Part shown: in pieces, positions 1 to 5,992 of the stretch
Layout: the number at the start of each line of letters is the position of its first letter
Numbering within the stretch: position 1 is the first letter of the stretch
Assembly (NCBI GenBank): GCA_002495525.1
Contig: DAFS01000005.1
Coordinates: 30,425 to 36,416, forward strand
Direction of reading: 5' to 3'
Origin: Euryarchaeota archaeon UBA89
GTDB lineage: Archaea > Thermoplasmatota > Poseidoniia > Poseidoniales > Thalassarchaeaceae
DNA: 5,992 nucleotides
Program-made: the position numbers and the translations under genes
Notes under the pieces: model-generated
What the model was told of the DNA's origin: nothing
Seen by the model: the letters and a program-made list of their open reading frames with translations, nothing else
Databases searched by the model: none

Positions 1-2
1 AA

Positions 3-3000
3 TTAGATGAAAATGAAAATAGGGAAGACATAGGCCCTAAATCTTTGATTGATTTCGAGATAACCTCTATAGAAATCGGGAACCAAACAAGAGATGCCAA
101 AGAATGGACTCAGCCAGACGGCTCAATAGTTGAATATATTATGAGAGATGAAACAATCCAAATTAATGTAACTTATACTCAGGCGGGTTCTTCTGGTCAA
201 CCTGCATCTGCAGAAGGTTACCTTCAGATTTGGCATCCAGTTGGCTTCATGATAGCTGAATATAACGTCAGTATGCTTCTTTCAGGATTCCAATCTTTGA
301 AAGCAACTTTTGTTTGGACACCGAGCTCTGCTCATAGTGCACTAGATGAAAATGGATATTTAGTTGGAGGAATCATACTTAGAGGTATAGTTGATGGAGG
401 ATTAGCTGACGATACAGAGTCCAATAATGAATTAGATAGATATATTCCAGTTGCAATGTGGAATGATCCTATGGAAAATGGATTTTGCGGTGATGTAGAT
501 GGGGATAATGTGATTGATTGTACAAATCAACTTCAAGCAAATGTGCCTACTTGGGTAGGCGCTGGATATGACTCAACGGGACAATTATCATCTGACCCAG
601 ATAGTTTTGGTCACTGGAGGATGGAAAACTCATCAAGTGAAGAAGGCGAGAATCATTGGCGAGTTTCTCGTCCAGGTGCAAATTATGCTAGTAATAGACA
701 TGATAGGCTTTGGTGGGGATGGTTCACTCCATTCGACAATTGCAATGAGCCCGGCCATGGTCTAGGACTAGGTACTCTTGACTCTGCAGTGAGTTCGAAT
801 TATGGCAATAATTTTTGTAAGATTCGACTCAAAGGTTTTGATTTCTTGACTATTCAATTAGTAACAAATGCTTGGGGAGAGATGGCTGCAGGTGATGAAA
901 TGAGAATTGAAGCGGACTCAGGCGGAACCAAAGAGTTCTACAATTTCTCATCTCAATCTCTCTCAACTACTGGCGAATGGTCTCAACTAGTTTGGAATAT
1001 GACTGAAGTTCATTCATCTGCAGAGTATACCTTGGCATTCAAGTTTGACTCAAATAGCTCATTTGCGAGTCAAGGGGTACAAATAGATTCATTCATTATT
1101 TTCGCCATTGAGAAAGTTCCTCAATATACTCTAGATTTTGATTGTGATGACCCGCTCCCTAACTCTTACTTAGTAGTTCCATCCGATCCGAATCCCCCTT
1201 CCTTATACTGTAATATCAAGAATAATGGATATGTAGATATTACCCTGAGACTTTACACAGAAGTTACAAATCGTTCATGGATGTATGATTTCCCATTACG
1301 TATAGATTCCAATAATCCTGTAGATCATGATAATTATGTAATTAGTAAAGTAATACCTGCTTTGAGTTATATGGATACTTGGTTCAATCTTACAATCCCT
1401 GATGGTTCCGGTGTTCAAGACTTATTCTGGAATGTTTGGGTAAATGATGGAGTAACTAACCTCTCAAAAGAATTTGTCAGTCTACCAGTTTCAGTAATGC
1501 CCGCATACTCAAGTAAGTTAAGACAGGTCACACTTCAGAATCCCGCTGCAACGCTAGAACCCGGAGCGAGCGGAGTAATACCAATGTCATTCAAAAATAC
1601 TGGTAACCAAATAGCGACTTGGAGTTTTGACGCGGCTTTCCCAAATATTGACTGGGTAGATAATGCTGACATCAAATGGTATTACAATGGTTCAGAAATT
1701 TCTACACTCGAATTGGCTTTAACGGATGATTTGTTAATCGATGCAGTAATCACTGCCCCTCCTCAGGTATCTCCTGGAACTTACTCAGTTACATTACTAG
1801 CATCTGGTGTTTCGCCTGCTCAATATCTTGCTGAGTGGCAGGTGAATATAGTCGTTCCAGTTTATTCTGAATTAGTTATTGAACCTGAAGTTTTCAATCT
1901 AGTTGCACCTGCTGATAATTCTTTGAGATTAATAGAAATTAGATTAATTAATGATGGAAATTCCCCTGAATCTTTCGATTTAAGTATTCAATCTGATTGG
2001 AAATTAGGTCTTCAAATGAATACAGAACAGACTTTTGAGATAGATCCATTCGGCGGAGATACTACAGTAACTATGCTTCTTCCAATGCCATATGGTATTG
2101 TAGCTGAAACCTATTCTATTATCTTAACAGCATCTAGTAAATTGAATACAGACTATCAAATTTCATCTCAAATGTTACTGACGGTTCCACAAACAAATCT
2201 AGTTGAGGTTGAAGATTTAGACATGTTAGATGAGGTTTTCCGTGGAGGAGACGATCCTAGAACCGTAAACTGGCGCATCTGGAATAGAGGAAATGTCCCC
2301 GATTCTTTCGAAATATCTTTCGATCATTTTTCTGATGTTTCTGCATCTGCAGTCGGTCTTAGCAATGGAAAGACTCCATATATTTCTCCCGGTGAATCTC
2401 ACAATCTTACGGTAAGATATTCTTTCGGCCAATTGACATTTGGTGATAGAACAATCTCGATGACTGCTACAAGTGTTCTTTCACAGAGCTCTGAAAATCC
2501 AGTTTCGGGTACAGGTAATGCTGATTTCCAAGTTGGTGCTCAAGGTTGGATTACTCTAAACCCTCCAGGTATTATTGAGATCAGGGAAGGTGGTAATGAT
2601 ATTGAAATTACTTTTACTGTAAAGAACGAGCACCCAACCGACGCTCAGTTGTTAAGAGCTGATATCGATAGAAATTCTAATATTTTCTATAATATAGTTG
2701 ACGCTAGAGTTGATACCGGTGATCAAAATTTTGTATTGGAAGCTCAATCCATGAGGGAAATAACAGTCTTCTTAACTGCTACAGATGAGAATTTAAGAAA
2801 TCTGAACAATAACTCAGAGATTTTTAAATTACCTCTAAATGTTGATGGAGATATAGATAAGGTTTCAATGTCTGCTAATATTGAAATGTTCAAAATCGAC
2901 CCTGTAGAAACTGGGACAGATGCAGGAGAATATGCTGGTCTAGCTGGCAATATCATTTTCTTATTAGGTGGATTAATAATTTTAGTGGCTGTACTAGTAA

Positions 3001-3356
3001 CGGCTTTCAGAATAATTCGTAGTGCTTCTTCACCTTTGGAAGAAATTTCGACGTTTGATGATTATGAATATACTCAAGGAAATACATTCAATCCACAGGG
3101 TCTGCCCACTGCTCCTGAATTGCCTTCGGAAGACAAGGTTGCAAATTCAATGTATGGTGGTTCAGAAGAAATATTCAAACAACCTCCACCACCTTTAAAT
3201 CCTCAAGAAAATCCTGTTGAAGAAATAGAATTAGATGAAGAAAACATTGCTCCAAGAGTGCCTGAAATTCCTGAATCTGGGCTTCCTGATGGATGGACTA
3301 TGGAACAATGGAAACATTATGGTCAAGCATGGATTGATCAGCAGAATGAATCTTAA
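3..3356 (+). CDS. Large cell-surface protein, C-terminal membrane anchor (5' partial)
   Basis: The reading frame is open to the left edge (1117 codons from position 3 to the TAA at 3354). The TTG at 45 is not a credible start: it has no signal peptide or ribosome-binding site, and the acidic sequence upstream stays in frame. What is visible, in order: a beta-rich stretch (about 45-470); a cysteine-flanked Asp loop like a calcium site (492-518); a Trp/Gly-rich jelly-roll-like region ending in GVQIDSF (about 590-1110), reminiscent of MAM-type or carbohydrate-binding beta-sandwiches; a two-cysteine beta-sandwich (about 1119-1500); four Ig-like units resembling NEW3/CARDB domains (1503-2897); one membrane helix (2937-3008); and a cytoplasmic tail of about 115 residues, Pro/Glu-rich. 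At least twelve N-x-S/T sequons and all six cysteines lie before the helix, as expected for an exported part. No catalytic motif is seen. Adhesion, glycan binding or an envelope role is inference only. Being a membrane-anchored surface protein is well supported; the specific function is unknown. Confidence 0.88.
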   Translation, partial: LDENENREDIGPKSLIDFEITSIEIGNQTRDAKEWTQPDGSIVEYIMRDETIQINVTYTQAGSSGQPASAEGYLQIWHPVGFMIAEYNVSMLLSGFQSLKATFVWTPSSAHSALDENGYLVGGIILRGIVDGGLADDTESNNELDRYIPVAMWNDPMENGFCGDVDGDNVIDCTNQLQANVPTWVGAGYDSTGQLSSDPDSFGHWRMENSSSEEGENHWRVSRPGANYASNRHDRLWWGWFTPFDNCNEPGHGLGLGTLDSAVSSNYGNNFCKIRLKGFDFLTIQLVTNAWGEMAAGDEMRIEADSGGTKEFYNFSSQSLSTTGEWSQLVWNMTEVHSSAEYTLAFKFDSNSSFASQGVQIDSFIIFAIEKVPQYTLDFDCDDPLPNSYLVVPSDPNPPSLYCNIKNNGYVDITLRLYTEVTNRSWMYDFPLRIDSNNPVDHDNYVISKVIPALSYMDTWFNLTIPDGSGVQDLFWNVWVNDGVTNLSKEFVSLPVSVMPAYSSKLRQVTLQNPAATLEPGASGVIPMSFKNTGNQIATWSFDAAFPNIDWVDNADIKWYYNGSEISTLELALTDDLLIDAVITAPPQVSPGTYSVTLLASGVSPAQYLAEWQVNIVVPVYSELVIEPEVFNLVAPADNSLRLIEIRLINDGNSPESFDLSIQSDWKLGLQMNTEQTFEIDPFGGDTTVTMLLPMPYGIVAETYSIILTASSKLNTDYQISSQMLLTVPQTNLVEVEDLDMLDEVFRGGDDPRTVNWRIWNRGNVPDSFEISFDHFSDVSASAVGLSNGKTPYISPGESHNLTVRYSFGQLTFGDRTISMTATSVLSQSSENPVSGTGNADFQVGAQGWITLNPPGIIEIREGGNDIEITFTVKNEHPTDAQLLRADIDRNSNIFYNIVDARVDTGDQNFVLEAQSMREITVFLTATDENLRNLNNNSEIFKLPLNVDGDIDKVSMSANIEMFKIDPVETGTDAGEYAGLAGNIIFLLGGLIILVAVLVTAFRIIRSASSPLEEISTFDDYEYTQGNTFNPQGLPTAPELPSEDKVANSMYGGSEEIFKQPPPPLNPQENPVEEIELDEENIAPRVPEIPESGLPDGWTMEQWKHYGQAWIDQQNES
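492..518 (+). other. Putative calcium-binding Asp loop within the surface protein
   Basis: The encoded loop DVDGDNVID has Asp at loop positions 1, 3, 5 and 9, the spacing of thrombospondin type 3, EF-hand or dockerin-like calcium loops. Cysteines at 486-488 and 519-521 flank it and could form a disulfide that closes the loop. Only a single copy is seen, so this is a calcium site within a larger domain rather than a TSP3 array. Calcium binding is inferred from the pattern. Confidence 0.5.
1503..2897 (+). repeat. Array of about four divergent Ig-like (NEW3/CARDB-type) domains
   Basis: These are protein-level repeats with no obvious DNA identity. The units run approximately 1503-1862, 1863-2192, 2193-2537 and 2538-2897, each 110-120 residues. 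Each shows a variation of the same scheme: a strand, a 'PG' or 'P' turn, a strand ending in a N-x-G type turn (FKNTGN, LINDGN, WNRGN, VKNEHP), then a later hydrophobic strand before the next unit. The first and third also have SPG turns (SPGTYSV, SPGESHN). This matches the NPCBM-associated NEW3 and CARDB beta-sandwich families of archaeal and bacterial surface proteins. Such arrays usually act as stalks that hold an N-terminal domain away from the membrane. Exact boundaries are estimates. Confidence 0.6.
2937..3008 (+). other. Transmembrane helix of the surface protein
   Basis: About 24 residues, uncharged and rich in Leu, Ile and Val (core IIFLLGGLIILVAVLVTAF), follow the last Ig-like unit and are followed at once by Arg-Ile-Ile-Arg. 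The positive-inside rule therefore places the long N-terminal part outside and the C-terminal tail in the cytoplasm. Confidence 0.9.
3279..3344 (+). other. Trp-rich C-terminal cytoplasmic tail motif
   Basis: The last 25 codons contain LPDGWTMEQWKHYGQAW, a compact amphipathic segment with three Trp, one Tyr and a Gly hinge. It is joined to the membrane helix by a low-complexity linker rich in Pro and Glu (including a run of four Pro near 3187). From memory, very similar tails (LPxGWxxEQWxxYGxxW) end many predicted membrane proteins of marine Group II archaea. I cannot verify that here and know of no named function. It looks like a small docking or sorting module on the cytoplasmic side. Confidence 0.55.
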
Positions 3357-3363
3357 ATCATAG

Positions 3364-3369
3364 TTTTTT
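3364..3369 (+). terminator. T6 tract after the surface-protein gene
   Basis: Six T residues start eight bases after the TAA stop codon. Archaeal transcription commonly ends at oligo-T tracts just after genes, without needing a hairpin, so this is a reasonable 3' end for the upstream transcript. A single T6 tract in A+T-rich DNA is weak evidence. Confidence 0.35.
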
Positions 3370-3384
3370 GATTCCTACTTATTG

Positions 3385-3409
3385 TGGGAGGCCTTATGAG
3401 GGCCTCTTA
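3385..3409 (+). promoter_or_regulatory. GC-rich inverted repeat / RNA hairpin upstream of the thermosome gene
   Basis: GAGGCC (3388-3393) and GGCCTC (3401-3406) are perfect inverted arms around seven bases. As RNA the stem extends outward by two G-U pairs and one U-A pair, and inward by one U-G and one U-A pair, giving about eleven pairs with a three-base loop. No T run follows, so it is not a bacterial-type terminator. It lies between the T6 tract and the thermosome ribosome-binding site. It could be a 3'-end structure of the upstream transcript, a 5' leader structure, or a DNA operator for the chaperonin gene. The structure is plain; its role is not. Confidence 0.5.
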
Positions 3410-3429
3410 AGTCGGCCGAATCCCGATAC

Positions 3430-3440
3430 AGGTGGATGAT
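3430..3440 (+). promoter_or_regulatory. Ribosome-binding site of the thermosome gene
   Basis: AGGTG (3430-3434) and the overlapping GGATGAT (3434-3440) both partly match the GGAGGTGAT sequence complementary to the archaeal 16S 3' end. Their gaps to the ATG at 3446 are 11 and 5 bases. Either would support this start, which also gives the usual N-terminus of the family. Confidence 0.55.
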
Positions 3441-3445
3441 TTCTA

Positions 3446-5056
3446 ATGTACAATGGACAACAACCAATATTTATCCTAAAAGAAGGCACTGAAAGAACTA
3501 GTGGGCGTTCTGCTCAGAGTAATAATATAGCAGCAGCCAAGGCAGTAGCTGACTCAGTTCGTTCAACTTTAGGCCCAAAAGGAATGGACAAAATGCTAGT
3601 TGATGGGATGGGTGATGTAGTAATCACAAATGATGGAGCCACTATCTTAAAGCAAATGGATATTACTAATCCTGCTGCAAAAATGATCATTGAAGTTGCC
3701 AAAACACAGGAACAGCATTGTTTTGATGGCACTACAAGTGCTGTAGTAATTGCTGGAGAATTATTGAAAAGAAGTGAGGACTTAATCGATCAGAATGTAC
3801 ATCCAACTGTAATTTGTGAAGGCTTCCGTTTAGCTGCAGAGAAAGCGGCTGAATTAATTGAAAGCCACTCTCTCGAAATCAACGAACAAATGTTGTCAGA
3901 AGTTGCTAAAACTGCATTGACAGGTAAGAGTGCTGGAGCAGTCAAAGAGTTCTTGGCGGATATATGTGTTAGAGCAGTTCTCTCAGTAGCTCAGGAGGTT
4001 GATGGTGATACTGTTGTAGATCTTGATGACGTTAAAGTAGAGAAAAAACAAGGGGGTTCAATTGGTAGTAGTACACTAGTTGATGGTATTATTTTAGATA
4101 AAGAAAGAGTCCACTCAGGTATGCCTAAAATCGTAAATAATGCTAAAATCGCACTTATCAATTCGGCAATAGAGGTCAAGAAAACAGAAGTAGATGCTAA
4201 AATTCAGATTACAGATCCAAATATGTTATCTCAATTTTTAGACGAGGAAGAATCATATCTAAAATCTTTAGTTGAAACAATAAAATCTTCTGGTGCAACA
4301 GTAGTAATTTGTCAAAAAGGAATCGATGATTTAGCTCAGCATTACATGTCCAAAGCAGGTCTGATGGCCATTAGAAGAGCTAAGAAAAGTGATATGGAAG
4401 CGCTTTCTAAAGCTACAGGCGGAAAAATCATCACTAATGTTGATGATCTTTCCTCTGATGATTTAGGGTATGCTTCTAAAGTTGATGAACGTAAAATAGG
4501 CGAGTCGGATATGATTTTTATTACTGGATGTAAAGATGCTAAGAGTGTTTCAGTTCTTCTTAGAGGTGGTACAGAACATGTCATAGATGAAATTAATCGT
4601 GCATTTGATGATGCAATTGGTGTGGTAGCTGTTGCATATGAAGATGGAGCAGTTTTGACAGGCGGAGGTTCAGTACTTGCAGCAATTAGTAGGTCATTAA
4701 GGTCCTATGCTGAAGGAATTGGAGGTAGAGAGCAAATGGCAATTGAGGCATTTTCTGGTGCTTTAGAAGTAATTCCAAGGACATTGGCTGAAAACGCGGG
4801 GTTGGATCCTGTAAATACTATAATTGATTTAAGAAAAGCTCATTCAGAAGGTAAATCTGATTTCGGCGTTAATGTTTACGAAGGAGGTGTTGCTAATATG
4901 GCTGATAGTAAGGTATTCGAACCTAGCAGAGTTGTCGATCAAGCAATCCAATCAGCTACTGAAACCGCAGTAATGATTCTTAGAATTGATGATGTTATCT
5001 CTAGTAGAGCCTCCGGTCCTATGGAAGGCGGAGATTTTGATGGAATGGGGATGTAA
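3446..5056 (+). CDS. Thermosome subunit (archaeal group II chaperonin)
   Basis: A complete 536-residue cytosolic ATP-dependent chaperonin subunit of the thermosome/CCT family, close to the usual 540-550 residues. Such subunits form double-ring complexes that fold proteins. The ATG start gives the typical opening QPIFILKEGT. Equatorial domain halves are about 1-145 and 406-520, the intermediate parts about 146-215 and 371-405, and the apical domain with the lid helix about 216-370. Seen motifs: LGPKGMDKML (42-51), NDGATIL (62-68), LLRGGTEH before the FDDAI segment whose D389 aligns with the catalytic Asp, GGG (406-408), and ALEVIPRTLAENAGLDP. The tail is Gly/Met-rich (FDGMGM). One oddity: the phosphate-binding GDGTT reads F93-D94-G95-T96-T97, preceded by Gln-His-Cys instead of the usual Asp-Glu-Val type residues. 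Asp94 and the two Thr are kept, so ATPase activity may persist. Which thermosome subunit type this is cannot be told from one gene. Family assignment is near certain. Confidence 0.98.
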   Translation: MYNGQQPIFILKEGTERTSGRSAQSNNIAAAKAVADSVRSTLGPKGMDKMLVDGMGDVVITNDGATILKQMDITNPAAKMIIEVAKTQEQHCFDGTTSAVVIAGELLKRSEDLIDQNVHPTVICEGFRLAAEKAAELIESHSLEINEQMLSEVAKTALTGKSAGAVKEFLADICVRAVLSVAQEVDGDTVVDLDDVKVEKKQGGSIGSSTLVDGIILDKERVHSGMPKIVNNAKIALINSAIEVKKTEVDAKIQITDPNMLSQFLDEEESYLKSLVETIKSSGATVVICQKGIDDLAQHYMSKAGLMAIRRAKKSDMEALSKATGGKIITNVDDLSSDDLGYASKVDERKIGESDMIFITGCKDAKSVSVLLRGGTEHVIDEINRAFDDAIGVVAVAYEDGAVLTGGGSVLAAISRSLRSYAEGIGGREQMAIEAFSGALEVIPRTLAENAGLDPVNTIIDLRKAHSEGKSDFGVNVYEGGVANMADSKVFEPSRVVDQAIQSATETAVMILRIDDVISSRASGPMEGGDFDGMGM

Positions 5057-5100
5057 GCCCAAAACTCAATGACTTAATTTCATCACTCCAAAACGCTACA

Positions 5101-5108
5101 TTAAATAA
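5101..5108 (+). promoter_or_regulatory. TATA-like box upstream of the flavodoxin gene
   Basis: TTAAATAA lies 45 bases before the ATG at 5154. A start of transcription about 25 bases downstream would fall near 5130 and leave a leader of roughly 20-25 bases, which holds the ribosome-binding site. No convincing BRE is seen just upstream. The match is plausible, but A+T-rich DNA produces such boxes by chance. Confidence 0.4.
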
Positions 5109-5143
5109 TCGTCGATTGGTCGAAATATTGTCCTTAGTGGTAC

Positions 5144-5148
5144 AGGTG
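5144..5148 (+). promoter_or_regulatory. Ribosome-binding site of the flavodoxin gene
   Basis: AGGTG sits five bases before the ATG at 5154, a good position for an archaeal Shine-Dalgarno site. It decides the start, since the first flavodoxin strand (SLLVLFGSQSGN) begins only a few residues later. Confidence 0.65.
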
Positions 5149-5153
5149 TTTCT

Positions 5154-5992
5154 ATGTCGGCCGTTCGTTCTCTCCTTGTGCTGTTTGGTTCTCAATCCGG
5201 TAATTCAGAAGATGTGGCTTCCAAAATAGGTAAAGCAGCATCTAAATACGGGCTTGAAGCAACAGTAAAAGGGATGGATGAAATCCAGATTAGTGATATG
5301 GCAGGACAAAAAAGAATCATGATTTGTTGTAGTACTTGGGGGGAAGGAGAACAACCAGACAATGCTGAAGATCTGTGGATTTCGGCAAATGCAGACGATT
5401 CACCATCTATGTCCGGAGTTAATTTTTCAGTCCTATCTTTAGGTGATTCATCATATGATTTATTTTGTGAATCCGGTAAAGAATGGGATTCTTGGTTAGA
5501 GTCCAAGGGAGGTTTTAGAGTCAATCAACGCGTAGATTGTGACGTTGATTATGAAACTCCGGCTAAACAATGGATGGATGAAACTCTTGCAAGGATGGGT
5601 GCAGTAGACGATTCTGGAGTATACCAAGAAAGTTTAGTAGAAGAAGTGAAAAATAATGCATCTGGTACTGCAGTAAATAAGGTTGAATCTGAAAGTTCAG
5701 AGCCCACAATTGAGATTTCTTCAGATGGTGATCGTTCAATGACAATTCTTTTCGGATCCCAATCGGGTAATGCTGAAGGCCTTGCCGCAAAATTCGCTAA
5801 ACAAGCTACTGATTATGGATTGGATGCTGAAGTCGCTGATATGGATGGTTTTGATTTATCTTCATTATCAACTAAGAAGAGAGTTCTAATTATTTGTTCA
5901 ACATGGGGTGAAGGAGAGCAACCAGATAATGCTGAGGAATTATGGCAAAAAGCAGTTTCCGCATCTCCTGGACTGCTAAATGGAGTGCATTT
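5154..5992 (+). CDS. Tandem flavodoxin-domain protein (3' partial)
   Basis: The frame is open from the ATG to the right edge (279 full codons). Two flavodoxin-like domains, each expected to bind FMN, follow one another. Domain 1 (about 6-148) has the phosphate loop GSQSGNSE (12-19), the loop CSTWGEGEQPDNAE (59-72) and the third FMN segment LGDSSYDLFCESGK (96-109), all in the style of diflavin reductases such as cytochrome P450 reductase and sulfite reductase flavoprotein. Domain 2 (from about 196) repeats GSQSGNAE (201-208) and the same CSTWGEGEQPDNAE (248-261); its end is outside the window. A Ser/Glu-rich, probably flexible linker (about 149-194) joins them. No signal peptide is seen, so it is likely cytosolic. 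The missing part could hold an FAD/NAD(P)H reductase module, more flavodoxin domains, or nothing. The fold is well supported. The electron donor and acceptor are unknown, so no gene symbol is given. Confidence 0.92.
   Translation, partial: MSAVRSLLVLFGSQSGNSEDVASKIGKAASKYGLEATVKGMDEIQISDMAGQKRIMICCSTWGEGEQPDNAEDLWISANADDSPSMSGVNFSVLSLGDSSYDLFCESGKEWDSWLESKGGFRVNQRVDCDVDYETPAKQWMDETLARMGAVDDSGVYQESLVEEVKNNASGTAVNKVESESSEPTIEISSDGDRSMTILFGSQSGNAEGLAAKFAKQATDYGLDAEVADMDGFDLSSLSTKKRVLIICSTWGEGEQPDNAEELWQKAVSASPGLLNGVH
5175..5992 (+). repeat. Internal duplication of the flavodoxin domain
   Basis: Residues 8-91 (5175-5426) align without gaps to residues 197-280 (5742-5992, last codon incomplete) at a constant offset of 189 residues. 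By manual count about 44 of 84 positions are identical, and one block of 14 residues (CSTWGEGEQPDNAE) is identical. Within that block 6 of 14 codons differ synonymously, so the copies are old at the DNA level and held by selection on the protein. Confidence 0.88.

Noticed and set aside
45..47. TTG as the start codon of the surface-protein gene
   Set aside because: The frame stays open upstream to the window edge, there is no ribosome-binding site or signal peptide, and an exported protein needs one. The gene is better read as 5' truncated.
2226..2956. Minus-strand open frames of about 70 residues inside the surface-protein gene
   Set aside because: They are antisense to a continuous, well-structured coding region with no own ribosome-binding site recognised, and are best explained as chance open frames.
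3385..3409. The hairpin as a bacterial-type intrinsic terminator
   Set aside because: No T run follows the stem; the only T6 tract lies before it.
3411..5163. GTCGGCCG at 3411-3418 and again at 5156-5163, containing the palindrome CGGCCG
   Set aside because: The two copies sit at different places relative to the genes (one before the ribosome-binding site, one over codons 1-4) and in opposite order to the shared TACAGGTG, so coincidence is most likely.
5192..5524. 110-residue open frame on the minus strand
   Set aside because: It lies entirely within the first flavodoxin domain on the other strand, whose motifs and ribosome-binding site are clear. Its translation shows no recognisable domain.
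5563..5790. 75-residue open frame on the minus strand
   Set aside because: It is antisense to the linker and the start of the second flavodoxin domain, and has no recognisable motif.
5154..5992. Calling the flavodoxin gene a sulfite reductase or P450 reductase subunit
   Set aside because: The motifs resemble those families, but no FAD or NAD(P)H domain is visible in the window and the tandem domains differ from them, so a specific name is not supported.

Overview
The window reads as a fragment of an uncultured planktonic archaeon, most likely a marine Group II euryarchaeote (Candidatus Poseidoniales). Three things point that way: a group II chaperonin (thermosome) gene; ribosome-binding sites of the AGGTG type, complementary to the archaeal 16S 3' end; and a large surface protein that ends in a short Trp-rich tail (LPDGW..EQW..YG..W) that I associate from memory with membrane proteins of this lineage. 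The DNA is A+T-rich throughout, with no change in composition that would suggest a recent insertion. The lineage call is an inference; there is no rRNA gene here.

Layout: all three genes lie on the + strand with short gaps of about 90-97 bases. (1) Positions 3-3356 hold the 3' part of a very long gene for a secreted, type I membrane-anchored, multi-domain beta-sandwich protein; its start lies outside the window. (2) Positions 3357-3445 form a gap with a T6 tract, a strong GC-rich hairpin and a ribosome-binding site. (3) Positions 3446-5056 hold a complete thermosome subunit. Its nucleotide-binding motif GDGTT reads FDGTT, which is unusual. (4) Positions 5057-5153 form a gap with a TATA-like box and a ribosome-binding site. 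(5) From 5154 to the right edge runs the 5' part of a flavoprotein gene. It begins with two flavodoxin domains in tandem, of which the second is cut by the edge.

The genes do not form an obvious pathway: a cell-surface protein, a cytosolic protein-folding machine and a redox flavoprotein. The gaps with their own promoter-like and terminator-like signals suggest separate transcription units rather than one operon. The items most worth a second look are the tandem flavodoxin protein, the altered ATP-binding motif of the chaperonin, and the conserved-looking cytoplasmic tail of the surface protein.
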